A stretch of DNA of 64,000 bases. Source: Dyadobacter sp. MSC1_007 (GTDB lineage: Bacteria; Bacteroidota; Bacteroidia; Cytophagales; Spirosomataceae). A program made the translations under genes and the position numbers. The notes under the pieces are model-generated. The model had not been told where the DNA came from. It did no database searches and saw nothing but the letters and a program-made list of their open reading frames with translations. Position 1 is the first letter of the stretch. Each line of letters starts with the position of its first letter. Below are positions 1 to 7,459 of this stretch, piece by piece. The DNA is taken from contig NZ_JAMOZL010000008.1 in the NCBI RefSeq assembly GCF_023667495.1, positions 248,001 through 312,000 on the forward strand, written 5' to 3'.

Positions 1-1023
1 TAGAATGGATTCGATCAAATGTTGGGCGATGAGCGAGCTTCTGAGTGCCCCTACCACTTTCTTGATACCTACTTCTTTAATTCTGCCGGCAGCCTTGGCG
101 GTCGACAAGTTCATAAAATTGATGCAGGCAATGATCAATATAAACACTGCAATCACTGAAAACAGCCTCACATACGTAATGCGCCCGCCTGCCTGAATGC
201 CATTCTCAAACTGTCCATGCAGGTATTTATCTGAGTAACGAATGGCAAAAAGCTGCGCTTCAATGTCTTTTTGTTTTGTTGTAAGAAAGCTGCTCAGTTT
301 TCGATTGAAGACATCTTTGTCCGTCCCCGCTTTAAGAATTACAAATGTGCTAGGATCGCTGTTTCCCCATTGCTCCATGCCGGGCCGGCGGGCTTTAAAC
401 TGCTCGAAATTTAGCAGCACTTCAAACTGATTAGTCGCATTGGCCGGATTCTCCTTAAAAACACCGCCTATGCGATACAAACCTGTAAACTCCGCCTGCT
501 CCCAGCGAATGGATTTGCCTGTAACACCTTCTGTTTTACCAAAAAGCTTGACTGCCATTGCTTCGGAAATCGCGATGGTGTTTTTATCTCTAACGACAGC
601 CTCACGGTCGCCGTCGATAAACGGACAGGTAAATACATTGAAATAATCCTTGCTAATAAACTGCCCGCCTGCTTTCAATTTTGTTTCACCAAAAGAAATA
701 ATGCCTTTTCCGGAAAACCACGAGGCGGGAACCACCGTCGTTGCAAACTCCACCTCGGGTATTTCGGCTTTTAATGCATCTGCAAGTAAACCAGGTGTAT
801 GTTCAATGGTTTTGATCCCGCCTTCATTGGAATGATTAGCCATTACCTGAAAAAGCTGGGCGTCTTTTTCATTATACCTGTCGACTTGCAGTTCATCATT
901 AACCCACAAATAGATCAGCAACGTACAAGCCAGCCCGGTCGACAAACCAAGCAGATTCAAAAAGGTAAACTGCCGGTCTTTGAGCAGGTTACGCCAGGCA
1001 ATCTTAAAGTAGGTCCGGAACAT
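1..1023 (-). CDS. FtsX/MacB-type ABC permease, N-terminal part (runs off left edge)
   Basis: The reading frame begins with ATG at 1023 and is open to base 1, giving 341 codons of a protein that should be near 800 residues. It starts with a short cytoplasmic segment and a first membrane helix (about residues 20-40). A MacB-like periplasmic core domain follows, and then the first FtsX helix with the phrase CINFMNLSTA and the coupling motif KEVGIKKVVGA just before the edge. Proteins of this design do not translocate substrate through a channel of their own. In MacB and LolCE, ATP hydrolysis by a separate ATPase drives periplasmic movements. It lies 23 bp downstream of the next permease and should be the third or later gene of the operon starting at 5878. 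Substrate unknown. Confidence 0.9.
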   Translation of the reverse strand, partial: MFRTYFKIAWRNLLKDRQFTFLNLLGLSTGLACTLLIYLWVNDELQVDRYNEKDAQLFQVMANHSNEGGIKTIEHTPGLLADALKAEIPEVEFATTVVPASWFSGKGIISFGETKLKAGGQFISKDYFNVFTCPFIDGDREAVVRDKNTIAISEAMAVKLFGKTEGVTGKSIRWEQAEFTGLYRIGGVFKENPANATNQFEVLLNFEQFKARRPGMEQWGNSDPSTFVILKAGTDKDVFNRKLSSFLTTKQKDIEAQLFAIRYSDKYLHGQFENGIQAGGRITYVRLFSVIAVFILIIACINFMNLSTAKAAGRIKEVGIKKVVGALRSSLIAQHLIESIL

Positions 1024-1046
1024 GATCTATATATTTAGCAGCTGAA

Positions 1047-3428
1047 TCATTCATTTCGTAAACTCTTCACTGGATCCAGCAATGCGGCTTTGATGCTCTG
1101 GAAACCAATCGTAAACAGTGCTATGCCCACCGCCAGTAATCCTGACCAGGCGAAAATCCACCAATGAATTTCGATCCGGTAAGCGAAATCCTGCAACCAT
1201 TTGTTCATGAAATACCACGCCACCGGGCTCGCAATGACAATTGCTACCAGCACCAGTTTCAGAAAATCCATGGATAGCATTGCCGTAATTCCGGCCACAG
1301 ATGCACCCAACACTTTGCGTACACCGATCTCCTTGGTTCGCTGCTCGATAGAAAACATAGCCAGCCCAAACAACCCAAGGCACGACAGAAAGACCGATAG
1401 CAATGCAAAAGTGGTCGTGAGCCGCGAGGCAAGTTCCTCGCGTTGGTAAAATCGGGCTATTTCCTGATCGTAAAAGCCGTATTCAAACACATTATCGGGA
1501 AACTGATCTTGCCAGATATGCTCCACTTTCTTTATCGTAGCGGGATCCAGTACATCTAGCTTGATCCCGGCCGAACGGTAACGCTGGCGGGAAGAAAAAA
1601 CGATTGTCGGTTCAATGCCGGTGTAGAGGTCGCCGTTATTGAAATCGGAGAGCACCCCTACGATCGTCCCCGTTTTTCCTGCGTCGCCGACCAGGAGCCG
1701 TTTGTTAAGTGCATCTTCCGGTGATTTCAGACCAAGGGATTGCACAAGTTTACGGTTGATCAGTAATTCATGAAGGGTATCGGATTGAGCAGGAATGCGT
1801 CCTGCGAGAAGCCTTAGACCATAAGTTTTGACATAATCATGGTCGGCAATGCGTGAACGCGCCACAAATTTCTCCCAGTCCCGGTTTTCAAACTTAATGC
1901 TGCCACCGCTACTTGCCTGAACAGATGGTGGCGTCCTGAAAAAGGATACTGAAGCCACCTCGTGCAGCGACGACAACTCGTTTTTCAATGCTGTAAGTCT
2001 GCTTGTTTCAGTTTCAGGCAGGCCAATATGAAGGATCAGGTCTTTATTTATACCAAGATCCTTGTTTTTCAAGTAATCTGACTGCAAAATAATAAGCGTC
2101 GATACGGCTATGAGCACAAACGAAATGCTGAACTGAGCCACCACGAGGGTTTTTCTTACTGAAAAGAAGCTTCTGTTGTTCTCCTTCAACAATCCTTTGA
2201 TGGCTTTAACCGGATTGAACCGAGATACGATCAGCGCTGGATAGACTCCGGCCATCAACACCACAAAAACAAACAGGCCGAGGCAGAATGCCAGCAGTAA
2301 TGTGTCTTCCACGACATTGATCGGAATGTTCGTTCCGATCCACTGGCTTAACAATGGAGCAAACACTTTGGCGAGAATCATGGCCACGGATCCGGCAATG
2401 GCGGTAAGCAATGCGGTTTCCTGTATAAAAAGCCAGAAAACCTGAGATTGAGAAATTCCCAGCACCTTTCGTACCCCTACTTCCTTGCTTCGCTTGAATG
2501 CGCGGGCTGTCGACAGGTTTATAAAATTGAAACAGGCGATCAGAACAAGCAATAATCCAACCGTCGCCAGGAGCACAATGGTGTAATACTTGATTTTTCC
2601 GCCGTAATCGATGTTGAAATGCACATCAGCCAGGTCCTGCAAATGGTAATGGAAAACCTTGCCGTCGGGCCCGTAGTATTTGGTTGCAAAAGCAGGCATC
2701 TGCTTTTCAAAAGCCGCTTTAAAATCGTCAGAACGAAGGGTAATGTACGTTTCGCGGTTGCTGTCGATCCATCCCCAGTCCTCGTAACCATATTCGGGCA
2801 CTACTTTTTTCAGTGTAGGCAAAGAAATGAAAATGTCCTGACGGAAATCGGTCTGATCCAAATAATCGGCGATCACGCCTGCTATCACCACATTCTCTGC
2901 ATTGTTGACACGGATTACCTTGCCGATCGGATTGGCTGTGCCGAAATACTTCCCTGCATAACGTGCCGTAATAATCGCCTGATTTGGCACATTTAACGCG
3001 GACGAATTACCGCTGATCCATTTATAATCGAAGATTTTGAAAAAATCGGCATTGGTGAACGCTGCGTTCTCTTTTTCAAGAAATTTCTTAGTAGTTCCAC
3101 CTTCGGTCACGCTCAATGTCAAATCCTTATGCGCCAGATAAGCCGCGTCCTGCACGTAGCTGAACTCTTTTTTCAAAGTCTCATGCAGCAGATAAGCCGA
3201 ACCACGCTCATTCTCAACAGAGCCATCTTCCAAATGCAGATCGACCACCACCCGGTAAGTACGATCGGCATTTGCATGGAACCTGTCTACACTCAGGTGA
3301 TATTTGACCAACTGAAAAATAATGATCGCGCCAGCCATACCGATCGCCAGCCCGATCACATTAATGGCTGAATAAACCCTGTGCTTCGTCAGATTTCTCA
3401 GTGTGAACTTCAAATAGTTCTGAATCAT
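1047..3428 (-). CDS. FtsX/MacB-type ABC permease (793 aa)
   Basis: Two-module permease. Visible layout: membrane helix 1 (about 20-40), periplasmic domain 1 (about 45-280), FtsX module 1 with coupling motif EVGVRKVLG at 316-324, a second anchor helix near 430-450, periplasmic domain 2 (about 455-660), and FtsX module 2 with EIGVRKVLG near 700. The C-terminus reads NPVKSL-like (DPVKSLRNE). I chose the ATG at 3428 because the residues upstream of it in the same frame lack family character and overlap the end of the next permease gene. The start MIQNYLKFTLRNL matches the other permeases here. The gaps of 20 bp upstream and 23 bp downstream indicate co-transcription. No ATPase domain is present. 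Confidence 0.92.
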   Translation of the reverse strand: MIQNYLKFTLRNLTKHRVYSAINVIGLAIGMAGAIIIFQLVKYHLSVDRFHANADRTYRVVVDLHLEDGSVENERGSAYLLHETLKKEFSYVQDAAYLAHKDLTLSVTEGGTTKKFLEKENAAFTNADFFKIFDYKWISGNSSALNVPNQAIITARYAGKYFGTANPIGKVIRVNNAENVVIAGVIADYLDQTDFRQDIFISLPTLKKVVPEYGYEDWGWIDSNRETYITLRSDDFKAAFEKQMPAFATKYYGPDGKVFHYHLQDLADVHFNIDYGGKIKYYTIVLLATVGLLLVLIACFNFINLSTARAFKRSKEVGVRKVLGISQSQVFWLFIQETALLTAIAGSVAMILAKVFAPLLSQWIGTNIPINVVEDTLLLAFCLGLFVFVVLMAGVYPALIVSRFNPVKAIKGLLKENNRSFFSVRKTLVVAQFSISFVLIAVSTLIILQSDYLKNKDLGINKDLILHIGLPETETSRLTALKNELSSLHEVASVSFFRTPPSVQASSGGSIKFENRDWEKFVARSRIADHDYVKTYGLRLLAGRIPAQSDTLHELLINRKLVQSLGLKSPEDALNKRLLVGDAGKTGTIVGVLSDFNNGDLYTGIEPTIVFSSRQRYRSAGIKLDVLDPATIKKVEHIWQDQFPDNVFEYGFYDQEIARFYQREELASRLTTTFALLSVFLSCLGLFGLAMFSIEQRTKEIGVRKVLGASVAGITAMLSMDFLKLVLVAIVIASPVAWYFMNKWLQDFAYRIEIHWWIFAWSGLLAVGIALFTIGFQSIKAALLDPVKSLRNE

Positions 3429-3448
3429 AGAAAATGCATTTATCGAAT

Positions 3449-5878
3449 TTATTCGCTTCTTAAACTCTCCACAGGATTTATCAATGCAGCCCGGATGGCC
3501 TGGTAACTTACCGTCAGGAGGGTGACGAGCAGCGCGCCCAGGCCCGAAAGCGCAAATATCCACCAACTCATTTCGGTACGGTATTGATAATGCTGTAACC
3601 ATTCGCGCATGGCATACCATGCCAGTGGAGCGGCGATCAGGCTCGATATGACGACCATGATTACAAAGTCTTTCGAAAGCATTTGCCACAGGTTGGCCAC
3701 GGATGCGCCCATTACCTTCCGTATCCCGATCTCCTTGGTGCGCTGTTCGGCAGTGAATGAGGCCAGCCCGAAAAGACCCAGGCAACTGATGACAACAGCC
3801 AGTATTGCAAAAAATCCTGCGAGCTTGCCAATGCGCTCCTCTGTCCTGAACTTCTTATCATATTCCTGATCAGCAAACTGGTATTCAAATGGCGCCGACG
3901 GTATCAATTTCCTGAACACACTTTCGATGGCAGGCAAAGCCCTCGCGGCACTTACCTGTGGATTTAGTTTGATATTGATAAAATTAGGAGACCCAAAAAG
4001 GAAGAAAACGGTAGGTTTCACCGGATCAAAAGGCGATTGCATGACCATATCCTTCACTACACCGAGTATAGTAAAACGTTTTTGAATGTTGTCGGTCATC
4101 CATTGACTTTTCCACGATATGACCTCTCCCACCGGATCGGCCATTCCAAATATCTTTGCCGCTGCTTCATTAATTACAAAACCGGACGTGTCGGACGCAA
4201 ATTCCTTTGAAAAATTCCGGCCGCTGACGAATTGCCAGCCCACTGTTTTCGCATATTCGGGAGAGACCGTCAGGGTTGCAAATTGCTCTGTGAAACCTTG
4301 TGGCATACCCTTCCAGCTGAAACCGTCGTTCGCTGAAAATACGCCCGTGACCGGACTTTGCGATTCTGCCACTTCGGCTACCATTCCTGTATTTTTGAGC
4401 TCGGCACGTAGCAGGTCAGTCTTTCCGTAAAAGTCACCCGACTTCATGGTGATCATCAGCAAACCGTCACGCGAGTAGCCTACCGGGCGGTCTTTTGCAA
4501 AGCTGATTTGCCTATAAACGATAATGGTGCAGATAATGAGCGTCACGGAAATCGTGAATTGTAATACCACAAGTATCTGACGCGGTGTGTAAGCCAGTCG
4601 TCCGAAATGCGTGCGCAACGACGCGCCTGATCCTTTCAGGACTTTAACCGGCTGAAAAGAAGTGAGATAAATGGCCGGGTAACTTCCGGCTAGTACGGCG
4701 GTAAGCACCACAAAAGCAGCGCTTGCAAGCCAGAAACAAACATTCGTCCACGGAACTGTAATCTGCTTGGCTGCCAGGTTATTAAACCACGTAAGCGACA
4801 ACCCGACCAGTATCAATGCAAAACCGAATGATACCAGGACGATGAAAAACGATTCACTGAAAAACTGACTTACCAATTGCCAGCGCATGGAACCGATGGC
4901 CTTACGAACACCTACTTCGCGCGCCCGCTTTTCGGAGCGTGCGGTGCTGAGATTCATGAAATTAATGCAAGCCAGCAATAACACGAAGAAGCCGATCAGG
5001 CCCACCATCCAAACATATTGTACCGGTCCGTTGCCCACAACTCCATTTTTAAAGTCGGAGTGTAAATGCCAGTCCTTCATCGGATGAAGCCACATTTGCG
5101 GATTTGTCGCGACTTCCTCCTTCATATCATCCAGATTCTTGATCACATTGAGCTCGGAGTTGCGGATGCCCGCTGTCACTTTATCAAAATCGGTGCCGTC
5201 GGCAAGCTCACCAAAGATCCAAATGGCGTGGTTATCCCATTTCTTTTGCTTCATCCATTGGTTTTTGTCCAGATAATAATCCCAAGAACCCATGAACTGT
5301 ACGTTATGAAACTTTGTATTTTGTGGCAGGTCTTCGTAAACCCCCGCCACTTTCATATCCATATCTGTATTAATCTTAACCAGCCTGTTGAGCGGATTAA
5401 CATCACCAAAAAGCGCTTTTGCAGTGGATTCAGAGAGAATAATCGCCTGCTGTTCCTCCAATGCCGACCACGATCCCTGCAGCATTTTCAGTGTAAACAT
5501 CTCCGGCGCTGCCGCGTCAATAAAATTGCCGTTTCGGGATAGCTTTTTGTCCCCGGCAGTAAGAATATACTCGTCCGTCTGGCTGGAAACAACAATACGC
5601 CTGAAATGGCTGCTATAATTGCTTTTAAGCTCTCCGATATAAGGTACGGGTAATGAAAACGAGGTATTCCGCTCGCCATGGATCACCTGATCTTGCAGGA
5701 TCTGGCCTATCCGGTCATAGTTCTTGAAATAGCGGTTAAATGCCAGCTCATCATAAACCCACAAGCCAATGAGCATAGCCACAGCCATACCGGCTGCCAG
5801 TCCACCAATGTTAATGGCAGAGTAACCTTTGTTACTCCACAGGTTCCTGAAAGTGATTTTGAAATAGTTGCGGATCAT
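3449..5878 (-). CDS. FtsX/MacB-type ABC permease, first gene of its operon (809 aa)
   Basis: Full-length duplicated permease starting MIRNYFKITFRNL, with coupling motifs EVGVRKAIG in module 1 and EIGIRKVMG in module 2. The last periplasmic loop before the first FtsX helix contains PMKDWHLHSDFKNG. The permease at 12238-14613 has a closely matching phrase (PMSRWHLYSDFKDG), so the two form a recognisable sub-branch among the ten copies. It is the promoter-proximal gene of the leftmost block. A sigma-54-like element lies 45 bp upstream of the ATG and a double-dyad activator site about 125 bp upstream. Expression is therefore probably controlled by the NtrC-class regulator at 36538. Exported substrate cannot be told from sequence. 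Confidence 0.92.
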   Translation of the reverse strand: MIRNYFKITFRNLWSNKGYSAINIGGLAAGMAVAMLIGLWVYDELAFNRYFKNYDRIGQILQDQVIHGERNTSFSLPVPYIGELKSNYSSHFRRIVVSSQTDEYILTAGDKKLSRNGNFIDAAAPEMFTLKMLQGSWSALEEQQAIILSESTAKALFGDVNPLNRLVKINTDMDMKVAGVYEDLPQNTKFHNVQFMGSWDYYLDKNQWMKQKKWDNHAIWIFGELADGTDFDKVTAGIRNSELNVIKNLDDMKEEVATNPQMWLHPMKDWHLHSDFKNGVVGNGPVQYVWMVGLIGFFVLLLACINFMNLSTARSEKRAREVGVRKAIGSMRWQLVSQFFSESFFIVLVSFGFALILVGLSLTWFNNLAAKQITVPWTNVCFWLASAAFVVLTAVLAGSYPAIYLTSFQPVKVLKGSGASLRTHFGRLAYTPRQILVVLQFTISVTLIICTIIVYRQISFAKDRPVGYSRDGLLMITMKSGDFYGKTDLLRAELKNTGMVAEVAESQSPVTGVFSANDGFSWKGMPQGFTEQFATLTVSPEYAKTVGWQFVSGRNFSKEFASDTSGFVINEAAAKIFGMADPVGEVISWKSQWMTDNIQKRFTILGVVKDMVMQSPFDPVKPTVFFLFGSPNFINIKLNPQVSAARALPAIESVFRKLIPSAPFEYQFADQEYDKKFRTEERIGKLAGFFAILAVVISCLGLFGLASFTAEQRTKEIGIRKVMGASVANLWQMLSKDFVIMVVISSLIAAPLAWYAMREWLQHYQYRTEMSWWIFALSGLGALLVTLLTVSYQAIRAALINPVESLRSE

Positions 5879-5922
5879 AACTGCTGTCGGAAATGAGCGA
5901 ATCTTAATACCCGCTTCCGCTG

Positions 5923-5938
5923 CTCAAATTGCGAGCCA
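5923..5938 (-). promoter_or_regulatory. sigma-54-like promoter of the 5878 permease operon
   Basis: The minus strand reads TGGCTCGCAATTTGAG, close to the sigma-54 consensus TGGCAC-N5-TTGCW. The -24 TGGC is intact and TTG is in register at -12; the final C is replaced by A. The 66-base offset to the dyad at 6004 equals the offset at the adaptor promoter (36282 to 36348), which is the main support. Confidence 0.55.
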
Positions 5939-6003
5939 CTGGATGATAACACATTAACTACCTAATTATGAAATGGTTAGTTAGACTTCATAGCTCCTAT
6001 TAC

Positions 6004-6043
6004 TGTCCACTATCGGACACGCTTTGTTCGTTTTGGAACGGAC
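6004..6043. promoter_or_regulatory. activator double dyad, copy A
   Basis: A perfect dyad TGTCC-N6-GGACA (6004-6019) is followed by a weaker one, TGTTC at 6025-6029 with GGAAC at 6035-6039. The two centres are about two helical turns apart. The same arrangement occurs at 17246, 24898 and 36348, each time upstream of a permease or adaptor operon. It is read as the enhancer site of the NtrC-class regulator encoded at 36538. That assignment is inference from co-occurrence. Confidence 0.6.
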
Positions 6044-6060
6044 TGAGGCGGGCCAGGAAG

Positions 6061-6186
6061 TGTTCATTAATAAAATACAAGTTTGATCATTGTTAAAATA
6101 TAAAATTGATCATTACTAAAATACAATCTTGTTCGTTAGTAAAATACAAAATTGTTCATTAGTAAAATATAAGTTTGTATATTTGT
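6061..6186. repeat. five to six tandem copies of an AT-rich 23-bp repeat
   Basis: The core TCATT (or TCGTT, ATATT) recurs at 6064, 6087, 6110, 6133, 6156 and 6179, exactly 23 bp apart. The consensus unit is about GTTCATTAGTAAAATACAA plus 3-4 bases. Copies are contiguous with no spacers, so this is not a CRISPR array. The array ends 17 bp before the ATG of the ATPase gene at 6203, and its last degenerate copy supplies the likely -7 element. It may be a multimer operator for that gene or a slippage-prone repeat. Confidence 0.85.
6152..6185 (+). promoter_or_regulatory. putative Bacteroidota promoter for the DUF4143-type ATPase
   Basis: TATATTTG at 6178-6185 fits the -7 consensus TAnnTTTG. A TTG at 6152-6154 is 23 bp upstream, at the upper end of accepted spacing. 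Both elements lie inside the 23-bp repeats. Confidence 0.45.
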
Positions 6187-6202
6187 AACAAACAAGTAAG
6201 CA

Positions 6203-7411
6203 ATGGTATTAGAAAACGTCATATCAAACGTAATAGAGGCTCAAAAGGCCAACATGGATGTACTTGATCTTGGGTTACACAGAAACTCGATCAAAACGCT
6301 GCCAGACCTGACGTCCCATGCGCTTATCGTCTCGGGAATACGCCGGTGCGGTAAGAGCACTTTGCTATACCAATTGTTGAAAGAAAGGCACCCGGAAGCA
6401 CTCTATCTCAATTTTGAAGACACAAGGCTATATGATTTTGACCCGTCTGACTTCGTCCGGCTGGATAAAGTAGTCAGGGAATCAAAAAGCAAAACGCTGT
6501 TTTTCGACGAAATACAGATCATTGATCGCTGGGAAGTATACGTCAGGCAAAAGCTTGACGAGGGCAGCAAAATCGTGATAACAGGTTCCAACGCGTCGTT
6601 GCTGAGCCGGGAACTGGGGACCAAGCTTACCGGCAGGCACATAACCAGGGAGCTATTTCCCTTTTCCTATGCCGAGTTCAATGCATTTGCGGGATCCGGC
6701 CCAAGTGAAGAATCTGTTTTGTCTTACCTGCAAACCGGAGGATTTCCTGAATATATAAAGTCGGGATTGGACGAAATACTGCATCACCTGTTCGAAGATA
6801 TCCTGATCAGGGATATCGCAGTGAGATATGGTGTAAGGGATGTTAAAACTTTACAAAGGCTTGCCTTGTACCTTGTTTCCAACGTCGGTACCCGCATTAC
6901 CGGCAACAGGCTAAAAGGCATGTTCGAAAGTGGCTCCACAAATACGATTATGGACTATCTTTCACATTTTGAATATACGTATCTGTTTCATTTTGTACCG
7001 AAGTTCAGTTATTCGCTCCGAAAGCAGCTGGTAAACCCCAGGAAAGTATATGCAAGTGACACCGGCCTGATCAATGCGAATTCAGGGTCCTTCACGGATG
7101 ATCTCGGAAGCCGGTTCGAAAACCTGGTGTTTCTGCATTTGCGAAGGCAGTTTAAGGAAATATACTACTTCGCTGAAAAAGGCGAATGCGACTTTGTCGT
7201 TTCCGAAAAAGGCGCTGTGAAGCAAGTATTGCAGGTATGTTATGAACTGACTGCGGATAATCTGGACCGGGAGCTCAATGGTCTCTTTGAAGCGATGGAT
7301 TTCTTCAAGTTGAAAGCCGGCAGAATAGTGACGCTGCACCAGACCGACGAATTTGAAAGGGATGGCAAGAAAATAAGCGTTGTCCCGGCCAAAGAATATC
7401 TGATGGATTGA
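6203..7411 (+). CDS. AAA-family ATPase with DUF4143-type C-terminus (402 aa)
   Basis: The Walker A motif GIRRCGKST is near residue 45-53. Walker B LFFDEIQ follows near residue 98. An arginine-rich stretch SRELGTKLTGRH and the typical phrase FPFSYAEF come after it. The C-terminal half fits the DUF4143 domain, which often carries a PD-(D/E)XK nuclease-like fold; FAEKGECDFVV resembles its core. These ATPases are widespread in Bacteroidota, often as multicopy, horizontally moved genes of unknown cellular role. It stands alone, convergent to a TonB receptor gene, behind a 23-bp repeat array. Its position at the edge of a permease block suggests insertion. A role as a toxin-like or defence gene would be guesswork. 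Confidence 0.85.
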   Translation: MVLENVISNVIEAQKANMDVLDLGLHRNSIKTLPDLTSHALIVSGIRRCGKSTLLYQLLKERHPEALYLNFEDTRLYDFDPSDFVRLDKVVRESKSKTLFFDEIQIIDRWEVYVRQKLDEGSKIVITGSNASLLSRELGTKLTGRHITRELFPFSYAEFNAFAGSGPSEESVLSYLQTGGFPEYIKSGLDEILHHLFEDILIRDIAVRYGVRDVKTLQRLALYLVSNVGTRITGNRLKGMFESGSTNTIMDYLSHFEYTYLFHFVPKFSYSLRKQLVNPRKVYASDTGLINANSGSFTDDLGSRFENLVFLHLRRQFKEIYYFAEKGECDFVVSEKGAVKQVLQVCYELTADNLDRELNGLFEAMDFFKLKAGRIVTLHQTDEFERDGKKISVVPAKEYLMD

Positions 7412-7412
7412 A

Positions 7413-7451
7413 GTCAGACCTGCGAGATCTTCAATGCCTCGCAGGTCTGAC
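7413..7451. terminator. palindromic repeat acting as bidirectional terminator
   Basis: Perfect 14-bp arms GTCAGACCTGCGAG and CTCGCAGGTCTGAC are separated by 11 bases. The element begins two bases after the stop codon of the ATPase and ends before the stop of the convergent TonB receptor. There is no strong T-run. The palindrome looks like a dispersed intergenic REP-type repeat that has taken a terminator position. Confidence 0.65.
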
Positions 7452-7459
7452 CGGTACGG

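Noticed and set aside
3429..3785. N-terminal extension of the permease at 1047 to 912 residues
   Set aside because: The extra residues overlap the 3' end of the next permease gene and have no family resemblance; the conserved start is the ATG at 3428.
6061..6186. CRISPR array
   Set aside because: The 23-bp units are contiguous with no unique spacers, and no cas gene is nearby.
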